Shown here in pieces: positions 22,901-32,925 of a stretch of 40,956 nt of DNA. Source of the DNA: Mnemiopsis leidyi (taxonomy: Eukaryota; Ctenophora; Tentaculata; Lobata; Bolinopsidae); contig JH156626.1 of NCBI GenBank assembly GCA_000226015.1, positions 191,037 to 231,992 on the forward strand. The letters run 5' to 3'. A program made the position numbers and the translations under genes. The first letter of the stretch is position 1, and the number at the start of each line of letters is the position of its first letter. The notes under the pieces were generated by a model, which saw only the letters and a list, made by a program, of their open reading frames with translations, was not told the origin of the DNA and did no database searches.

Positions 22901-23719
22901 GTTATTTGCCATGGTTTCGTATATAATTACAAATGACAAACCGTTGGTTATTTCATTATCGTAAGATTTGAGATGAAAAGCCAGTGTAATTTAATCGATA
23001 AATTTTAGGATTTGATTTAGACGCAGCCTAAATTCCGGTATCTGTCATGCTTACTGCAAGAACATTTTAAAAATTCTCATCTTAAAAACTAAATTTTCAT
23101 TTCTTGCTACAGCAACAAATGAAATCTTGTTAAAAATTTTCGAAACAACGATTAAGTAATCTACCTGCTATGTAGCAGGTTACAGTGTGTACTACTTCAC
23201 TGGATGCCAACCACGTTCTGTCGTCCAACAGGAACCAAGATCCCGCTATAGCCGTGATTCCGCTGACTGTATCTAAGGTGAAGGGATCTTGAAAAACCAT
23301 GATCATATTGATGACTGAAACCCTATGTAGGGTTAATCATAGTAAAATTACATGGGATAGTTCATTGCAAACTAGTTTGTACATTACCAATGATAGATAA
23401 GTTGATGAAAGCACAATCAGAGAGGGAACGTTTAGGAAGTCTAATCAGGATGGTGAAGACAAACAAGTTCCCGATTATTGTAAACGCCCCAAATAATAAA
23501 CCTGGTGAGAATAGAATTAATATCAGTGGAATAGGATTAGTATTGTTGGACTTTTTTAGGAAGAATGAGTAAAATAATTCATACTGCATGACAGATATGT
23601 GGCTATCAAAATGACATGACATGATCAGTTAAAATCGTACCTAAAGAACCCCATATCTTATCTATCTGCTGACTGAAGTGTAAATCGGTTGTTATCAAAG
23701 CCTCCGTTACATTTACCAT
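19975..23719 (-). CDS. GPCR-2: divergent rhodopsin-like (class A) seven-transmembrane receptor, 7 exons, 463 aa
   Basis: Paralogue of GPCR-1 in the opposite orientation. Exons (-): 23719-23641, 23501-23388, 23272-23165, 22422-22225, 21276-21196, 20966-20818, 20637-19975; all introns GT-AG with the same positions and phases as GPCR-1. The start at 23719 has a strong context (AGCATGG) and gives MVNVTEAL with a sequon at N3. An in-frame Met at 23746 would add nine residues; a TATAAA lies at 23760-23765. Landmarks: N38 (1.50), D65 (2.50), C97 (3.25) with C178 in WGFCDQ, R122 (3.50), W149 (4.50), P203 (5.50), E350 (6.30), C367 (6.47), N419 (7.49). Oddities shared with GPCR-1: G-R-L for DRY, C-Y-M-E for CWxP, N-V-V-L-H for NPxxY. 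Loop 3 is about 120 residues, Ser/Thr/Asn-rich and then basic. TM7 shares TYVYLWYY with GPCR-1. Ligand unknown; the reading frame is intact. Confidence 0.95.
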
Positions 23720-23759
23720 GCTGGAAATCAATTTTGCGTTTATCATTGGAACTTTTACA

Positions 23760-23765
23760 TTTATA
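23760..23765 (-). promoter_or_regulatory. Possible TATA box of GPCR-2
   Basis: TATAAA on - lies 41 bp upstream of the chosen ATG and 14 bp upstream of the alternative in-frame ATG. With initiation about 25-30 bp downstream of the box, the ATG at 23719 would be the first one in the mRNA, which supports the shorter start. Weak, as TATA-like strings are common in AT-rich DNA. Confidence 0.25.
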
Positions 23766-24884
23766 AAGTAAAATTCGTGTTGATAATGATATGTCCATGA
23801 GCTTGTCATCCCGGAAGACTACAGTCCAGGATACTTTCCGTCGTATTGTGCCGATTTTGCCACACAAACCAAATAAATGTAAACAAAACTGTTTTGAGTG
23901 ATTTTTCAAATTATACTCTAAGTCTAACACCGTGAAAACGAAGGGCATGGATCGCACAATCATGAATAAAATCAAGGTAACATTAGAGACAGTGGCGAAT
24001 GACTATGAGTTTCTTACATCTTCAAAAGTTGAAGGATTTTGAAGCTTACATCTATAATTAGATAATTGTTTGCTGCACCAAATCTAAATTAAAACAATGG
24101 AAAGCTGGAGTGGGACTATAACACTGTACGACAACAGAGACTGGCATTATATGTAATGGGGTATCAGAAGGCCACTAACTGCTTGAAGAAAAAGTAGTGC
24201 CGATCGCTAATGTAGTACATGGTAGCCGATATCCACACCACGGAGAGGTAATTATGATCTTGCTCTCTATAGAGATCATGCCGAGTTGCGGGGTAGAGAT
24301 GTAGTTCAATTTGATTAAAATCTATTCAAGGCAACCTGGGAGCTGGTTTCATGGCACAGTTAGTCTCATCAAAACTAAGATCATGAGCTTATTGAACAGG
24401 GGGACTACAACTGCAGCGACTGTTATACACGGCTTATCGCAGCTCCCATTTTCTTGATTAGTTCCCTCCCTCAGCTCCAAAATTTTGATCCTGTTTTATG
24501 GTCGGGCAGGTGCGAATCCACATTTCAGTCAGGGTGTCTCTTAGTTATATAAGTACCATCAGAAACCTGCTTAATCAGAACCTACATGATTTCTGCTGTA
24601 GACGGAATATAATATCGAATCTATAACTGATAGTCCCGACTTACTCTGAATAAATCACTCACAGGTGTGGCTTTGTCGAAAATTAATACTTATGCCGAGA
24701 ATGCACAAGTCTATATTTAGCAATTTACGATAAACGAAAAATTCGCTGCAGTATTAAAGTATTAGTATGTATAAATTGGTTATTGGTGGCTACCATTAGC
24801 CATCATCCCAAATAATTATGCCATTTTGAGTTCTCGATGGAACCCAAGACCTACGTCCGCATTATATTAATTTCGAATTGTTAC
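23766..24884. other. Intergenic upstream of GPCR-2
   Basis: No gene is recognised. A 105-codon frame on - (23658-23975) overlaps the first GPCR-2 exon out of frame and is not credible. Confidence 0.5.
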
Positions 24885-25246
24885 AATTCCCTCCTTTGCT
24901 CATTTCCCCTTTCGTCACTATCTCTTCTCCGATTTCCATTGGTCTCCTACCTATTGACTTTTTCTCCTATCGCTTTCTTCCCTCCATTCTCTTCTCTTTT
25001 CCTCTCCATCAAGCAATTATCATATCTCTACTTATTTTCTTTTTCTTCTCTTTTCTCAAGCTGTCACAAATGACACTTGTCTCTTCTCTTATCCCATTAC
25101 TAAACTTTTCCCCCTTTAATCTTTTCTCTGACCTTCTCAGATCCAACGCATATATTACTCTTTTTTTCTACACTTCATCCACTCCAATTTTTTCTCTTTT
25201 CTTCCCTTGCCCCATTCCTACTTATCCGTCGTCGTTCATCATATAA
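24885..25246 (+). repeat. ~360-bp pyrimidine-rich tract
   Basis: The + strand is dominated by C and T (CTCTT, TTTCTTC, CTCCTT strings), leaving long open frames of Phe/Leu/Ser/Pro that are composition artefacts. It ends at a polypyrimidine-AG (CTCTCACAG, ~25265) that resembles a 3' splice site, followed by a 62-codon open frame (25274-25462) with balanced composition. No partner exon was found. Such tracts can form triplex (H-DNA) structures. Confidence 0.75.
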
Positions 25247-25462
25247 TCATATTATACTCTCACAGGCCAAAAAATGAAAATTTTAAATTTTGATATAGAC
25301 AAATTAGACCAGTATTTTGATGTAAAATTTTACGGCAAAGGTTATGGTGACAGTCCCGAAACCCAAAAACCTTCGCTGAACCCCATATATGTACAAAACC
25401 GTTTAGATATCATGAAACCTTATCCTGTACGATTCACAAGCGATAATGCATTGAGTCGATAA

Positions 25463-27749
25463 TCTGCAGTAAGACTAAGAGTAAGACATAGGCTACGTGT
25501 TAGCTCTAAACGTTAGCGTGGTGAAATCGCTTACTATCTATAGCAAGCCTCGAGGTCAAAGTATACGATATAATGAAGAAAACTAGTTTATCCTTTCACA
25601 ATGAATCCCCCGCCCTTTCATTAATGATGTTCCCGAGTCATATTGTAAATTTAATGGAAGTGTAACGTCGGCAATATTCTCTCCGGGATATGAAATTAGG
25701 CAAAAGTCTTTTATACAATCATAAAAAAGATAGAATGTATAATGATATGTTAATCAATTTTTTGTCTTTCTTGGAACTCGAATGGAGTCTTTGTTATGAA
25801 TAAATAAATGGGACTAAGAAAGATGTTACAAGTATCTTCTTAATAACAAATTGAATAAAAAAGGAATTCACGAAAAGATATAAGAACGAAAGATGTTAGA
25901 TGTAAAACATCACGTAATTGCTTGAACTAGAGGCAGAAACGTCTGATCTGATTCGCTATAAGTGTAAAGAAAATGCTTAAGTATCTTAGTCCTATCAACA
26001 ACGCTCAATGCTCATATGTCAATGTGCTCGACATTAATTAATCTCATACTATATTGGACAAAATCGGTGGCGTGAATGGATTATTTACATAGTCGATAAA
26101 GCAAAATGATACTCGATTGGAAAGCTATATACAATAGAAGTCACTAGGCCGAGGCGTTTGTCTTGCAAATTACTCAACAGTGACGGATAGTGTTTAGACA
26201 GCAATGTCACAGCAACCCTAGCGGTAGTACCGCTGCAATTAGCAAACCCTTCGTGACAGTCTATATAGTTGACGCAGATCCTTCAACTGCATATGTTTCA
26301 TGTATCTACTAAATTCTACAACAACAAATTGGGCTTTCAACTTGCAAGTTGTAACAATATCTCTCTCTCTACTAATTCCAGCCCATGGTGGGGTGCCGGG
26401 GTGCCCTGTTTTATTGAGTTAGCTGTAATCTAGACGGGATGACACCTGTCCCGGCTGGGGTCATGGCATCTCGTGACTATTAGAGTGTTGGGGCGATAAT
26501 GACACCCCACCACAGAGCAGGTATTCGTCCAAGTGTAGACTGTAGGTGCACTTACTGCTTAACTGTGGAAGACAGGAGAACTTCGCTTTGGCACAAAAGA
26601 AACCCCTGTAATTCTTTAACATGAATTAAACCGAACAATACTTACAGAAGCCAGGTTATACTTATACGGATCTAGCAATATGTTTCCTTTCATTGTTATG
26701 AAAGCTTCAAGTTCAAGGCAACAAACAATAAAAGTGAAACAATAAACATATAGCACTAAAGCCTTCACAATACTTCAATACAGCGGTTAAACGGTGAGCT
26801 TGGTATAACTTAGCGTTCCATTCCACAAACATATCATATCTCTATAGTGGAGACGATCCACACTAGTGGTGTCATGTGTTAACTCTTTTCTACGATGCGT
26901 ATATTTTACGATCCTACACGGCTCTGCTATAGTGCTCCTCATACCAGCCTTCTGTCAAACTTATTAAGTTATTAGCCACCTGAAATCAACTTTGAATTAG
27001 AGCAAGTGTGAACTTTTCGTGATTAATATTTTAGACTCGACGAGTAACTGTGGTTAAAAACTGAGACTTTAAATCAAGATAATAGATTTTCTATGATTGT
27101 AACATGGATTATTGAATGGTAAAGCATACAATAACTGCATGCGTTAAAGTAGTATGACAAATAACGAAAATTGCTCCCAATTAATTACATTTAGAAGTAT
27201 TAATTCTAACTGTTTCTTAACTACTACTACTAGAATTTCGATGTCGTTTACTCTCATGTTATATTTCATAGTGCACAAACTATTGAACATCTTGCAAACT
27301 ATAAAATTGTATAATCCATAGAGATAAACAGTCCTGTAAAATGTTAAAATGCAAGTATTTGACTACCAGATTGCAGGAGTATTATGATTAACGTTTATCG
27401 AAATTAAGCAATCAAGTAATTAAAGAAGAAAATTACTAACATAATTTACGAAGAACTGTAAAATCAAAAGATAGCGACATGAAAGTATCCTTGAAGGTGC
27501 GCTTCTTCCTTGCAGGGTAGCAACATCAAGCCACATACCAGATAGCAATGGTATTTATGATTAACTGCATGTATATATCAGGCACGTCACAGTTCACTGT
27601 CCCTTAAATCGGATATGATGCTCGACTACTTAAACTTGTAGCTATTTATAGCTGCATAGCCTGTTTCGTAAGACAAGCTACATCTCAGTGTCGAGGTCAG
27701 ACTATGGAATGACCATTAATGACGTTGCGGAGAGATATCTATACAAAAA
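25463..27749. other. Intergenic, no gene recognised
   Basis: Mostly AT-rich. The only contrast is a GC-richer patch near 26380-26515, listed separately. No RNA genes or long frames. Confidence 0.5.
26386..26512. repeat. Small GC-rich inverted-repeat block
   Basis: TGGTGGGGTG (26386-26395) is mirrored by CACCCCACCA (26503-26512), enclosing GC-rich sequence with GGGGTGCC repeats. It could be a short MITE. No target duplication was identified. Confidence 0.45.
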
Positions 27750-27862
27750 GTTTAGCCGGGAAAGCGGACCAACTGATTCTAACTCAATATCTAATCGTCA
27801 TTGCTTATTGCTTACGTGCACCAAAGGGACCACCTTCATTTCCAAGTGATTATCTGACTGAG
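27750..27862 (+). repeat. Duplicated module, copy 1 (open reading frame, donor-like end)
   Basis: About 113 bp beginning GTTTAGCCGGGAAAGCGGAC are repeated at 28256-28378. This copy sits in a 62-codon + frame starting at 27719 (contains CLRAPKGPPSFPSDYL) that continues past the duplicated part and reaches a consensus donor CAG|GTAAGC at about 27902. It might be a coding exon or an old dispersed repeat. I do not recognise the peptide and see no partner exon. Confidence 0.5.
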
Positions 27863-28255
27863 TTGAATGAACTTGAGAACAAAATCATGTTGGAGAGGAT
27901 CAGGTAAGCCTAGTCAGCATCCATAATGATACAAATCCTTTGGGGCATTACTGCACCCAGTCTCCTTAAGCTTACAGTGATGGTACAACAAGAAACAAAC
28001 TCAGACACACACCAAATGGAATTGAGGCACACTAGCTAGCTCAGAAAGGGACTGAGTACTGGTTCAACTTAGGTTTGTCAAATACAAGATGCTTTTTCGA
28101 ACTCTACTTCGGCACAGATCAGAGCATGTTTTCGAACACTATTTATAGTTATGCAACTGAAACTTGATAATTCAATAGTTGAATGTATCTAGCTGCTGGC
28201 AAGGTCCTCGATCACGACTACCATGTCTGGGGTCACGCAATTACCTCGATGGGAG

Positions 28256-28378
28256 GTTTAGCCGGGAAAGCGGACCAACTGATCCTAACTCAATATCCCA
28301 TCGTCATTGCTCATTGCTAAATTGCTTACGTGCACCAAAGGGTCCACCTTCATTTCCAATTGTGATTATGTGACTGAG
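28256..28378 (+). repeat. Duplicated module, copy 2 (frame broken)
   Basis: Same module as at 27750, with only scattered substitutions and an 8-bp insertion (TAAATTGC after CATTGC) that breaks the frame used by copy 1. The same residues CLRAPKGPPSFP reappear after the shift. Either the protein reading was never functional or this copy has decayed. Confidence 0.6.
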
Positions 28379-28739
28379 ATATCAATTTTTCAGTGAGTTC
28401 AGCAAATTCTCAAATTGTACGTGACCACGGTACATCTACTTGTGTGTCTACAAACATATTCAATAAGGCAGGTTTAAAATGATGTGGATTCTAATTCTAG
28501 AAATCTAGACCGAAAGCAAAAAATTCGAGCGTAGATTTAGCATGTGTTGTTTCAAGACGTAGATGTTTCATTTGGAAAAGTAAAGTATCCCGGATTCAAA
28601 TTTTATTGGAAAAACACTCATGAATAATTGCGAAATTTGTTGTTCAGTAGATTAAAAAACAATGTGAATTAGCGATCCGTCCGGAGGACGGGCTCCCTCC
28701 TAGTACTAATAATATGCGACTAATAGTAAAAGTTTAATA

Positions 28740-29080
28740 AAATTCGACTAGACTAGTTTATAGGTCATTCAAGGTCAATTTGGAGACAAGGACAAAGAAG
28801 CCTAAGTTTTCCATTGTCTAACTGTCTCGTGGTGTGAGAAAGCTAGACGTGTCGAGATGAAATATTTTCTTACCTTTAAGAACAGTCATTAGTCGGAAAT
28901 TAACTTCTTCCCTACCTCATCGATAGTGACACAGATTTCTTTTCAAACGCATTAAGAAAGCACGTTTGATTGTTTGATACCTAATTTGATTAGAGCAGCG
29001 ATTAAAAGTATCCATCTTTTCTTACCTTTCAATTAAAAAAGGTCATAATCAATTCAAAGTAAATTATTAAGCATCGTGGG
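28740..29080 (+). repeat. Dispersed duplication, copy A
   Basis: This segment and 31702-32030 share a collinear series of blocks: ACAAAGAAG, AACTGTCTA, a GTGAGAAA-type stretch, TTAGTCGGAAATTAACTTCT, CACAGATTTCTTT, TAATTTGATTAGAGCA and GATTAAAAGTAT, with divergence in between. Copy A is followed directly by the MITE at about 29.08 kb. Non-coding; probably an old transposon or segmental copy. Confidence 0.75.
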
Positions 29081-29095
29081 ATAATTTACCAAAAC

Positions 29096-29410
29096 CCAAA
29101 ACTTGGGTGTAGCGTGACCGTCTTTTAAAGTCAGCATTGTCCATTACACATCGAAAAGGAGTGATATAAGATAAGGTTTGAATGGACCAATTAGTAGTTA
29201 GTACGAAGATGAATCAAAATTACGGTCGCTAATTTTAGGCAAGTTTATGTATTTTCAATGTTATTGATCTGCAAAATAGCGACCAAAATTTTGATTCATC
29301 TTCATACTAATTGGTCCATTCAAACGGTCCGTTATCTTATATCACTCCTTTTCGATGTGTAATGGACAGTGCTGACTTTAAAAGACGGTCACGCTACACC
29401 CAAGTTTTGG
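29096..29410. mobile_element. 315-bp MITE with ~135-bp inverted arms
   Basis: The ends CCAAAACTTGGGTGTAGCG and the reverse complement at the right are identical, and the arms stay highly similar for about 135 bp each (29096-29230 and 29275-29410), including TTTTAAAGTCAGCA and CATCGAAAAGGAGTGATATA. The left end probably extends to about 29080, since the solo fragment at 15.92 kb matches beyond the listed start (ATAATTTACCAAAAC). No clear target duplication, because the right flank is altered next to the minisatellite. Non-coding. Confidence 0.88.
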
Positions 29411-29487
29411 CGATGTTATCCCTTTCCCGCGATAAATCGCGAAATTTCATGATTTCGAATTTCGTTAGCAAAAATTTCGAGTTTTTG

Positions 29488-29761
29488 GAATTTGACCAAA
29501 TGTTACTGAATTTGACCAAACGTTACTAAATTTGACCAAACGTTACAAAATTTGACCAAACTTTACTAAATTTGACCAAACGTTACTTAATTTGACCAAA
29601 CGTCGTTACTAAATTTGACCAAACGTTACTAAATTTGACCAAACGTTACTAAATTTGGCCAAACGTCACTAAATTTGACCAAACGTTACTAAATTTGACC
29701 AAACGTTACTAAATTTGACCAAACGTTACTAAATTTGACCAAACGTTACTAAATTTCGACC
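29488..29761 (+). repeat. 20-bp minisatellite abutting an assembly gap
   Basis: About 13-14 head-to-tail copies of AAATTTGACCAAACGTTACT, with one 3-bp insertion (CGTCGTTACT near 29600) and scattered substitutions. The array runs into the run of N, so its true length is unknown and it is the likely cause of the gap. It lies 75 bp right of the MITE. Confidence 0.95.
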
Positions 29762-30625
29762 NNNNNNNNNNNNNNNNNNNNNNNNNNNNNNNNNNNNNNN
29801 NNNNNNNNNNNNNNNNNNNNNNNNNNNNNNNNNNNNNNNNNNNNNNNNNNNNNNNNNNNNNNNNNNNNNNNNNNNNNNNNNNNNNNNNNNNNNNNNNNNN
29901 NNNNNNNNNNNNNNNNNNNNNNNNNNNNNNNNNNNNNNNNNNNNNNNNNNNNNNNNNNNNNNNNNNNNNNNNNNNNNNNNNNNNNNNNNNNNNNNNNNNN
30001 NNNNNNNNNNNNNNNNNNNNNNNNNNNNNNNNNNNNNNNNNNNNNNNNNNNNNNNNNNNNNNNNNNNNNNNNNNNNNNNNNNNNNNNNNNNNNNNNNNNN
30101 NNNNNNNNNNNNNNNNNNNNNNNNNNNNNNNNNNNNNNNNNNNNNNNNNNNNNNNNNNNNNNNNNNNNNNNNNNNNNNNNNNNNNNNNNNNNNNNNNNNN
30201 NNNNNNNNNNNNNNNNNNNNNNNNNNNNNNNNNNNNNNNNNNNNNNNNNNNNNNNNNNNNNNNNNNNNNNNNNNNNNNNNNNNNNNNNNNNNNNNNNNNN
30301 NNNNNNNNNNNNNNNNNNNNNNNNNNNNNNNNNNNNNNNNNNNNNNNNNNNNNNNNNNNNNNNNNNNNNNNNNNNNNNNNNNNNNNNNNNNNNNNNNNNN
30401 NNNNNNNNNNNNNNNNNNNNNNNNNNNNNNNNNNNNNNNNNNNNNNNNNNNNNNNNNNNNNNNNNNNNNNNNNNNNNNNNNNNNNNNNNNNNNNNNNNNN
30501 NNNNNNNNNNNNNNNNNNNNNNNNNNNNNNNNNNNNNNNNNNNNNNNNNNNNNNNNNNNNNNNNNNNNNNNNNNNNNNNNNNNNNNNNNNNNNNNNNNNN
30601 NNNNNNNNNNNNNNNNNNNNNNNNN
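29762..30625. other. Assembly gap (864 N)
   Basis: Unresolved bases. The left edge is minisatellite; the right edge (30626 on) is not, so at least one repeat boundary is hidden here. The gap size may be an estimate. Confidence 1.
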
Positions 30626-31701
30626 TTGTTTGATTAAGCTTATTTCGATTGATAATCGTTTATTGATTGTTTATGGATCGCTTCATCAATGAGAGGTCTG
30701 CCTCACCACCTGCTAAGCAGGGAAATGTGTTTTGTTTGTTGAGAATTTACGATTTTTGCCGCGAAATTGCCGCGAAATAAGCAATTTTTGCCAATACTCA
30801 ATACTCATTACACGTTTCATCAACGATGCCTAAATCAACGATTTTAGTTTTGCCTGTTCAAATTTCTTGAAAAAATGGGCGTGGCCGGAGCCACGTGCTC
30901 CTGGTCAAGTTTGATTCTGAAATTTTTGTTGGTTGTTATCGAGCCCAAAGAGCAACAGATTAACCTTGAAATGTAACTATTCAATCATATTTTGGTTTTC
31001 TGAACCTGCCTATTCATCATTCAATCTTAAAGTGGGGATCTCGCTTAAGGGTTCTTGTCAAAAAATAAGCCAGAGATAACTGTGTTGTCCTAAATGCAGT
31101 AGTTCATGGTAGTCCCGCGAAGTGCTGCTGATCTAAATTCTTGTCTGCTATAATAATTTAGCTGTTGGCAAATCCTGCAGTGGAAAACTGTTTTCAATTT
31201 GTCCTTTTCAACCAAGATTCTGTTAGTGTTATAATACTAATCGGGACAATGGGACATTTAGGCTGGGTACAAAATACAAATTTTGTCTTTACCACTACTG
31301 TGCCAGGTGGGACAGGAATTGTTTTCTTATCTGGACAAAAATTGTTCCTCTGACTTGGGCCTTGTCATTAAAATCGGAATCGGATGATCTACAGCCTAGG
31401 TTTATGCATAATTATTATTCATCCTTATATCTTAGAGAATCTCCCATTGGTTGGAGATAGCACTGGTTGGAGATAGGACTGTTTTCTTCGACAGGATTGC
31501 TCATTCTTAGGTTGCATTATTCATTCTTAGGTTGCAATGGAACATGTAATGGAGTTGACACACTGGTTGATTGGAGGTATACTCTTTATAATGATCAATA
31601 TTGATCTCTGAGTTAAATTTTAGAAAGTCGAAAATGACTGTGAATATTTTGTTGGATATTAGGAAAACGATCATGTTATATCATAAAAGTGAAAGTTTGA
31701 G
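30626..31701. other. Intergenic, no gene recognised
   Basis: No supportable gene. It holds short direct repeats: GGTTGGAGATAG twice (31450-31480) and TCATTCTTAGGTTGCA twice (31502-31536). Confidence 0.5.
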
Positions 31702-32030
31702 AATCCGGCTAGACCACTTTAGACTAAATTCAAGATACCCTAGACTGCTTAAAACAAAGAAGTCTAAAATTATTACCATTTATAACTGTCTAATTGTACT
31801 GTGAGAAACTGACAGCTATAGACACGCTTTCTAATTCTTGCATTTAAGAATTATTAGTCGGAAATTAACTTCTAGGTTGATTCATAAATGGTGGCACAGA
31901 TTTCTTTGTCAGACGTATCAAGAAGGCATGTTTGATATCTAATTTGATTAGAGCAATGATTAAAAGTATTTCCCTCCTCTCACCTAGAACTAGGTAATAT
32001 ACTCAACTCAAAATCAAGTATTGCGGAATC
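31702..32030 (+). repeat. Dispersed duplication, copy B
   Basis: Collinear with 28740-29080 (shared TTAGTCGGAAATTAACTTCT, CACAGATTTCTTT and TAATTTGATTAGAGCA). It lacks the MITE and minisatellite that follow copy A, which helps place the MITE insertion edge at the end of copy A. Confidence 0.75.
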
Positions 32031-32600
32031 AGCCTGGAGTATAAATTGTGGGGGTGTCAAGGTGATGTTTAACAAACCAATTAACACAAAAACAGTGCAA
32101 CAAACACAACGAGAGTAAGGTGGCAAAACTGGATCATAATTCAGAATACCAGTCAAGCGGGCTCGTCTACTTTCAAAATGTTTCAGAATTAGGCATTTCT
32201 GTGACTCGAATGCAAATGGCGAGCCGCATTGAACCCAGTCACATTTGTTGCAATTCTGCACACTATAAACAATTGAGAACAAGAACCGATTTCTTATGAC
32301 CGTGAGGTTGCTATGAACAAAAAGTTGCTAGTAAAATTCATGACATTCCCATTAGTAACAGCTCCAATTAATCTTAAATCAGCAAACAATTATGTACTTA
32401 TGGAGATCCTAGTGACTAAACGAATTCATGAAATTGTTCTCACCAAGACTATAAAACAAATATATTTTATACGTCTATAACTCTAACTTAAACAATTAGG
32501 CTTTGTCTTTGTCACAATGAACGAAGGTTTAATTTCATTTTGAGTGCAAGCATGGAAAATAACAAAGTTAATGGCATCCTGGCTTGATTGATGAGTTCGC

Positions 32601-32925
32601 ATCAAACTGAAACTACAAGTTTTTTCTTTTGACCTGGAGCAATCAAGACGCGGCACAGCAAGTGCATTCAGTCCACGTTTGGCAGACCAATGGACTTTTA
32701 GTAATGAAGTGAACAGATTCAGAATTCAAAAATTTAGTATACCGGACAATTAGGGGCCAGAATATTTGCCTTTAAACTTTCGCACCGTGTGCTTCATTTT
32801 TTAGCTACTAAATTAAAAAGGTAAGTCCATTCATGGTCTGCCATACGAGGACTGAATGCACTTGCTGTGCCACGTTTTGATTGCTCTGCAGGTCAAAAGA
32901 AAAAACCTTGTTGTTTCAGTTTGAT
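32601..32925. mobile_element. ~325-bp MITE with ~105-bp inverted arms
   Basis: The left arm 32601-32703 and the right arm 32816-32925 are near-identical inverted copies, sharing ATCAAACTGAAAC, TTTTTTCTTTTGACCTG, GGCACAGCAAGTGCATTCAG and GGCAGACCA. The pairing continues weakly into the centre (ATGAAG...CTTCAT) and outward (TTGATG...). No open frame, and the target duplication was not identified with confidence. Confidence 0.85.

Noticed and set aside
24837-25246. Overlapping 78- and 122-codon frames
   Set aside because: They result from the pyrimidine tract and consist of Phe, Leu, Ser, Pro and Ile with no protein character.
29488-29761. Possible CRISPR array
   Set aside because: The units are contiguous 20-bp tandem copies without unique spacers, in an animal genome, so this is a minisatellite.
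31165-31353. Gly/Thr-containing frame IGTMGHLGW...TTTVPGGTG
   Set aside because: Looked exon-like at first, but there is no homology I can name and no consistent splice sites.
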